DNA from: Acidobacteriota bacterium
Lineage (GTDB): Bacteria; Acidobacteriota; Thermoanaerobaculia; UBA5066
Direction of reading: 5' to 3'
Assembly (NCBI GenBank): GCA_029781975.1
Contig: JAKOVQ010000046.1
Span: 124,001 to 188,000, forward strand
Length of the DNA stretch: 64,000 nt
The position numbers and the translations under genes are program-made. Position 1 is the first letter of the stretch. The number at the start of each line of letters is the position of its first letter. Of this stretch, positions 61,495-64,000 are shown one piece after another. The notes beneath the pieces were generated by a model. That model was not told where the DNA came from. It saw nothing but the letters and a program-made list of their open reading frames with translations, and searched no databases.

Positions 61495-62925
61495 TCAGGG
61501 GGCGGCGCGCCTGGCCAGCGCGTTCGCGGCGGCGAGCGCGGCGTGGCGGTAGAGGTCGGAGAGGGTCGGGTAGTTGTAGAGCGACTCGGCGATCTCGGAG
61601 GCCGTGGCCTGCATCTTCAGGTAGGCCTGCCCGATGTGGACGAGCTCGCTCGCCGAGTGGCCGACGATGTGGACGCCGAGGAGCTTCCCGGTCCCGCCGT
61701 CGAAGAGGAGCTTGAGGAGCCCCTCCGTGTCGCCGACGATCTGCCCCCGCGGGTTCATCGCGTACTGGGCGCGGCCGGCCACGTAGTCGACCCCCTGCTC
61801 CTTCAGCTTCTCCTCGGTCGCCCCGACGTAGCTCACCTCCGGGATCGAGTAGACGGCGAAGGGGAGGTTCTCGGTGGAGGCCTTGGGCGTCGGCAGCCCG
61901 AGGGCGTGGCGCATGGCGCGCCGTCCCTGCTCCATCGCCGTCGAGGCGAGGGCGGGGTAGCCGACGACGTCGCCGATGGCGTAGATGTGGGGGTGGTCGG
62001 TCTGGAGGTCCTCGTTCACCTTGAGGAGGCCGTACTTGTCCGGGACGAGGCCGATCGTCTCGAGGCCGAGGTCCTTCGTGTTGCCGTCGCGCCCGACGCA
62101 GTAGAGGAGGACGTCGGTCGAGAAGGTCCGTCCCTTCCTGGTCGTGCACGTCACGCGCGGCGGCGTGCCGGGGATCCGCTCGATCCGCTCGTGGCGGTCG
62201 TCGTGGAGGACCTCGACGTGGAGGTTCGCGAACGCCTTCTCGAGGATGCCGACGATCTCCCGATCGAGGTAGGGGAGGAGCCGGTCGCGCGTGTCGATCA
62301 GGGTGACGTAGATCCCCAGCGCCGCGAAGATGCTGGCGTACTCGATGCCGATCACCCCGGCGCCCAGGACGACCATCGTCTTGGGGATCCGCGGGAGCTT
62401 GAGGATGGTGTCGCTGTCGAAGACGCACTCGCCGTCGAACGGGACGTCGGCGGGGTGGTTCGGCCTCGAGCCGGTGGCGATGACGACGACGTCGCCCCGG
62501 AGGGTCCCCTTCCGCCGCCGGTCCTTCCCCTCGACGGCGACCGTGTGGGGGTCGAGGAAGCGCGCCTGCCCGCGGAAGATCTCGACCCGGTAGCGGCCGA
62601 GGGAGGCGTTGATCAGCTCCAGCTCGCGCTGGACGACGAGCCTCTCGCGCCACATCAGGTCGCCCACGGTGAGGTCGTCGGTCAGCTCGGTCTGGAACCC
62701 GTGGAGCCGGTGGCGGGTCATCCCGTAGAAGAAGAGGGCGCTCTCGCGGAGCGTCTTGGACGGGATCGTCCCCCAGTTGACCCGGGTCCCGCCCACCATC
62801 GGGGCCTTCTCGACGAGGGCGACGTGGCGGTGCGCCTTGGCGGCCTGGATGGCGGCGCGCTCCCCGGCGGGGCCGCCCCCGATGATGACGACGTCGAACG
62901 AGGCGCTGGTGGGGATCGCGATCAC
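61495..62925 (-). CDS. sthA: Si-specific NAD(P)+ transhydrogenase, SthA-like
   Basis: This 476-residue flavoprotein belongs to the pyridine nucleotide-disulfide reductase fold with FAD motif GGGPAG (16-21) and NAD motif VVLGAGVIGIEYASIF. The redox-cysteine pair is missing: GGTRVNWGTIPSK has Arg48 and Thr53 where lipoamide dehydrogenase has Cys, as expected for SthA, which has TxxxxTIPSK. It transfers hydride between NADPH and NAD. It starts at GTG 62925 with only a weak ribosome site. Confidence 0.9.
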   Translation of the reverse strand: MIAIPTSASFDVVIIGGGPAGERAAIQAAKAHRHVALVEKAPMVGGTRVNWGTIPSKTLRESALFFYGMTRHRLHGFQTELTDDLTVGDLMWRERLVVQRELELINASLGRYRVEIFRGQARFLDPHTVAVEGKDRRRKGTLRGDVVVIATGSRPNHPADVPFDGECVFDSDTILKLPRIPKTMVVLGAGVIGIEYASIFAALGIYVTLIDTRDRLLPYLDREIVGILEKAFANLHVEVLHDDRHERIERIPGTPPRVTCTTRKGRTFSTDVLLYCVGRDGNTKDLGLETIGLVPDKYGLLKVNEDLQTDHPHIYAIGDVVGYPALASTAMEQGRRAMRHALGLPTPKASTENLPFAVYSIPEVSYVGATEEKLKEQGVDYVAGRAQYAMNPRGQIVGDTEGLLKLLFDGGTGKLLGVHIVGHSASELVHIGQAYLKMQATASEIAESLYNYPTLSDLYRHAALAAANALARRAAP

Positions 62926-62980
62926 TCCCCGATGCTAGCAAGCCGGCGGGCCCGGGGGGTGGCGGGGGCCCCGGGAGGCG

Positions 62981-63544
62981 TCAGCTCTTCTTCTTCTCCT
63001 CGTCGGGAGGGGGGAGCACCTTCAGGTAGCGCGACGCGTTCGGGATGACGTACTGGATCGCCCCGCCCCGGGCGAGGTACCCCTTGGTGTTCGGCTTGCC
63101 CCGCGGCGCCACGACGAGCTTCTGGCCCGGGAGGGGCCGCGTCCAGGTGTCGATCGCCCCGGTGGTGTACGACTCGAGCGCGGCGGCCGTGTGGACCACC
63201 TCGAACCTCACGAAGTGCCGATCCGAGGGGTTGATCCCCAGGTCGTGCATGTCGGAGCCGACCTTCGAGTAGAAGAGCTTGTAGAGCGGCTCGTCGGGGA
63301 GCCGGAAGGCGGCGACCTTCGTCTCCTCGGCGAGGAGGACGATCCGGACGCGGCGGGAGAGGTCCATCGCCAGGAGGAAGGAGAGCGCCTCGTGGGCGGG
63401 GAGCGTCGGCATCTGCGCCGCGAAGAACTGCAGGGCCGTCTTGACCCCCTCCCGGCGGGTGGGCGCCCCCGGGATCCCGAGCGCGGCCAGCCAGGCGTCG
63501 AGGCGGTGCGGGTCGAGGTAGTCGCTCAGGCTCAGGGTGCTCAC
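62981..63544 (-). CDS. Hypothetical protein upstream of sthA
   Basis: This 187-residue protein begins at GTG 63544 with GGGAGG 4 nt upstream (VSTLSLSDYLDPHRLD). It is soluble, with a helical N-terminus and a central block RVRIVLLAEETKVAAFRLPDEPLYKLFY. The charged Lys-rich C-terminus (PDEEKKKS) ends it. I do not recognise a family. It lies 55 bp upstream of sthA on the same strand. Confidence 0.68.
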   Translation of the reverse strand: MSTLSLSDYLDPHRLDAWLAALGIPGAPTRREGVKTALQFFAAQMPTLPAHEALSFLLAMDLSRRVRIVLLAEETKVAAFRLPDEPLYKLFYSKVGSDMHDLGINPSDRHFVRFEVVHTAAALESYTTGAIDTWTRPLPGQKLVVAPRGKPNTKGYLARGGAIQYVIPNASRYLKVLPPPDEEKKKS

Positions 63545-63695
63545 GGGTCCTCCCGTCGTCCTCGGGCCGGGTTGCCGGGGAGATGGTAGCGCGCGGCGGT
63601 CCCGAAGGGGGTGACCGGCCTCACGGAGGAGGGCGCCGGCCGTCCGGGCTAGACTCCGCCGTCGATCGACCGCGGCGGCCCCGAAAGGAGACGAG

Positions 63696-64000
63696 ATGAC
63701 AGAGGCGACCCTCCCCGACACCTCGACCCCCGCCGGACCGTTCCACCCCTCGCGGGCCTTCTACCGGACGGTGGTGCTCGTCGTCGTGGGCCTCCTGACC
63801 TACGGGAGCTACTTCGCCTACGACAGCATCGGGGCGATCGCGCCGACCCTCATCAAGGCGTGGCACACGGGCCAGGACGGGATCGGGATGATGTACACGA
63901 TCTACAGCATCGCGGCGATCCTCTCGGTCTTCGTCGGGGGAGTGCTGAGCGACCGGATCGGGACCCGGGCCGCGACGATCCTCTTCGCGTCGTTGATCGT
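63696..64000 (+). CDS. MFS transporter, N-terminal part, cut by window
   Basis: The reading frame starts at ATG 63696 after AAAGGAG and is cut at the window end after about 101 residues. A first helix (VVLVVVGLLTYGSYFAYDS), an amphipathic loop, and VFVGGVLSDRIGTRAATI, the MFS loop 2-3 signature (GxLaDrxGxR), are visible. The substrate cannot be told. Divergent from the hypothetical gene at 63544. Confidence 0.85.
   Translation, partial: MTEATLPDTSTPAGPFHPSRAFYRTVVLVVVGLLTYGSYFAYDSIGAIAPTLIKAWHTGQDGIGMMYTIYSIAAILSVFVGGVLSDRIGTRAATILFASLI

Overview
The window is about 64 kb of very GC-rich bacterial chromosome. It is densely coded, mostly in short head-to-tail operons whose genes overlap by 4 bases (GTGA or ATGA). 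No gene names the taxon. Several traits fit Acidobacteriota, though a myxobacterium-like lineage is not excluded: a Ser/Thr kinase fused to a TolB-type propeller, large secreted multidomain proteins sharing a C-terminal module, an AddAB nuclease, an encoded selenocysteine tRNA and a secreted multiheme cytochrome. The organism call is inference.

Layout. 1-7.7 kb: addA (cut by the window edge), addB and a large polytopic membrane protein, all on the minus strand. 7.77-7.87 kb: selC, a tRNA with a UCA anticodon. 8.0-9.6 kb: small secreted proteins and an esterase. 9.7-15.5 kb: a type VI secretion vgrG/PAAR operon with a papain-like C39-type cargo candidate and several uncharacterised proteins. 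15.8-22.5 kb: a secreted protein, a GcvH-like protein without its lipoyl lysine, a GIDE-like membrane protein, mutM, and a secreted hydrolase with a companion protein. 22.7-26.6 kb: an HslV-like Ntn hydrolase, a cbiMQO-type Co/Ni transporter and a cNMP-fold protein. 26.6-31.9 kb: a five-gene minus-strand run of AsnB-like ligase, RaSEA-like radical SAM enzyme, halogenase-like flavoenzyme, queC and queE; this is the best candidate for an undescribed pathway. 32.4-38.4 kb: kinase/propeller, peptidase MA-like protease, hydroxyacid dehydrogenase and proB. 38.4-39.7 kb: a degraded VapBC-type module and an intergenic region with two strong palindromes. 39.7-42.2 kb: a nine-heme cytochrome. 42.3-45.1 kb: a DUF4332 protein and a small lipid-related operon. 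45.2-55.5 kb: many small genes (FMN reductase, DUF3597, DUF937, UbiB-like, HEAT, DUF202, glyoxalase-fold and permuted NlpC/P60 proteins). 55.5-64 kb: a TetR regulator with a clear operator, a LamG/EF-hand secreted protein, proA, an AGCS symporter, an SthA-type transhydrogenase and the start of an MFS transporter.

How the genes work together. proB and proA supply proline from glutamate but lie 20 kb apart. queC and queE make preQ0 precursors and are co-directional with the AsnB, radical SAM and flavoenzyme genes, so a preQ0-linked product is possible but unproven. The vgrG operon looks like a complete spike, tip and cargo unit, without the structural T6SS genes in this window. cbiM, cbiQ and cbiO form one transporter. 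The selenocysteine tRNA implies that some UGA codons elsewhere in this genome are read through; I found no convincing selenoprotein here.
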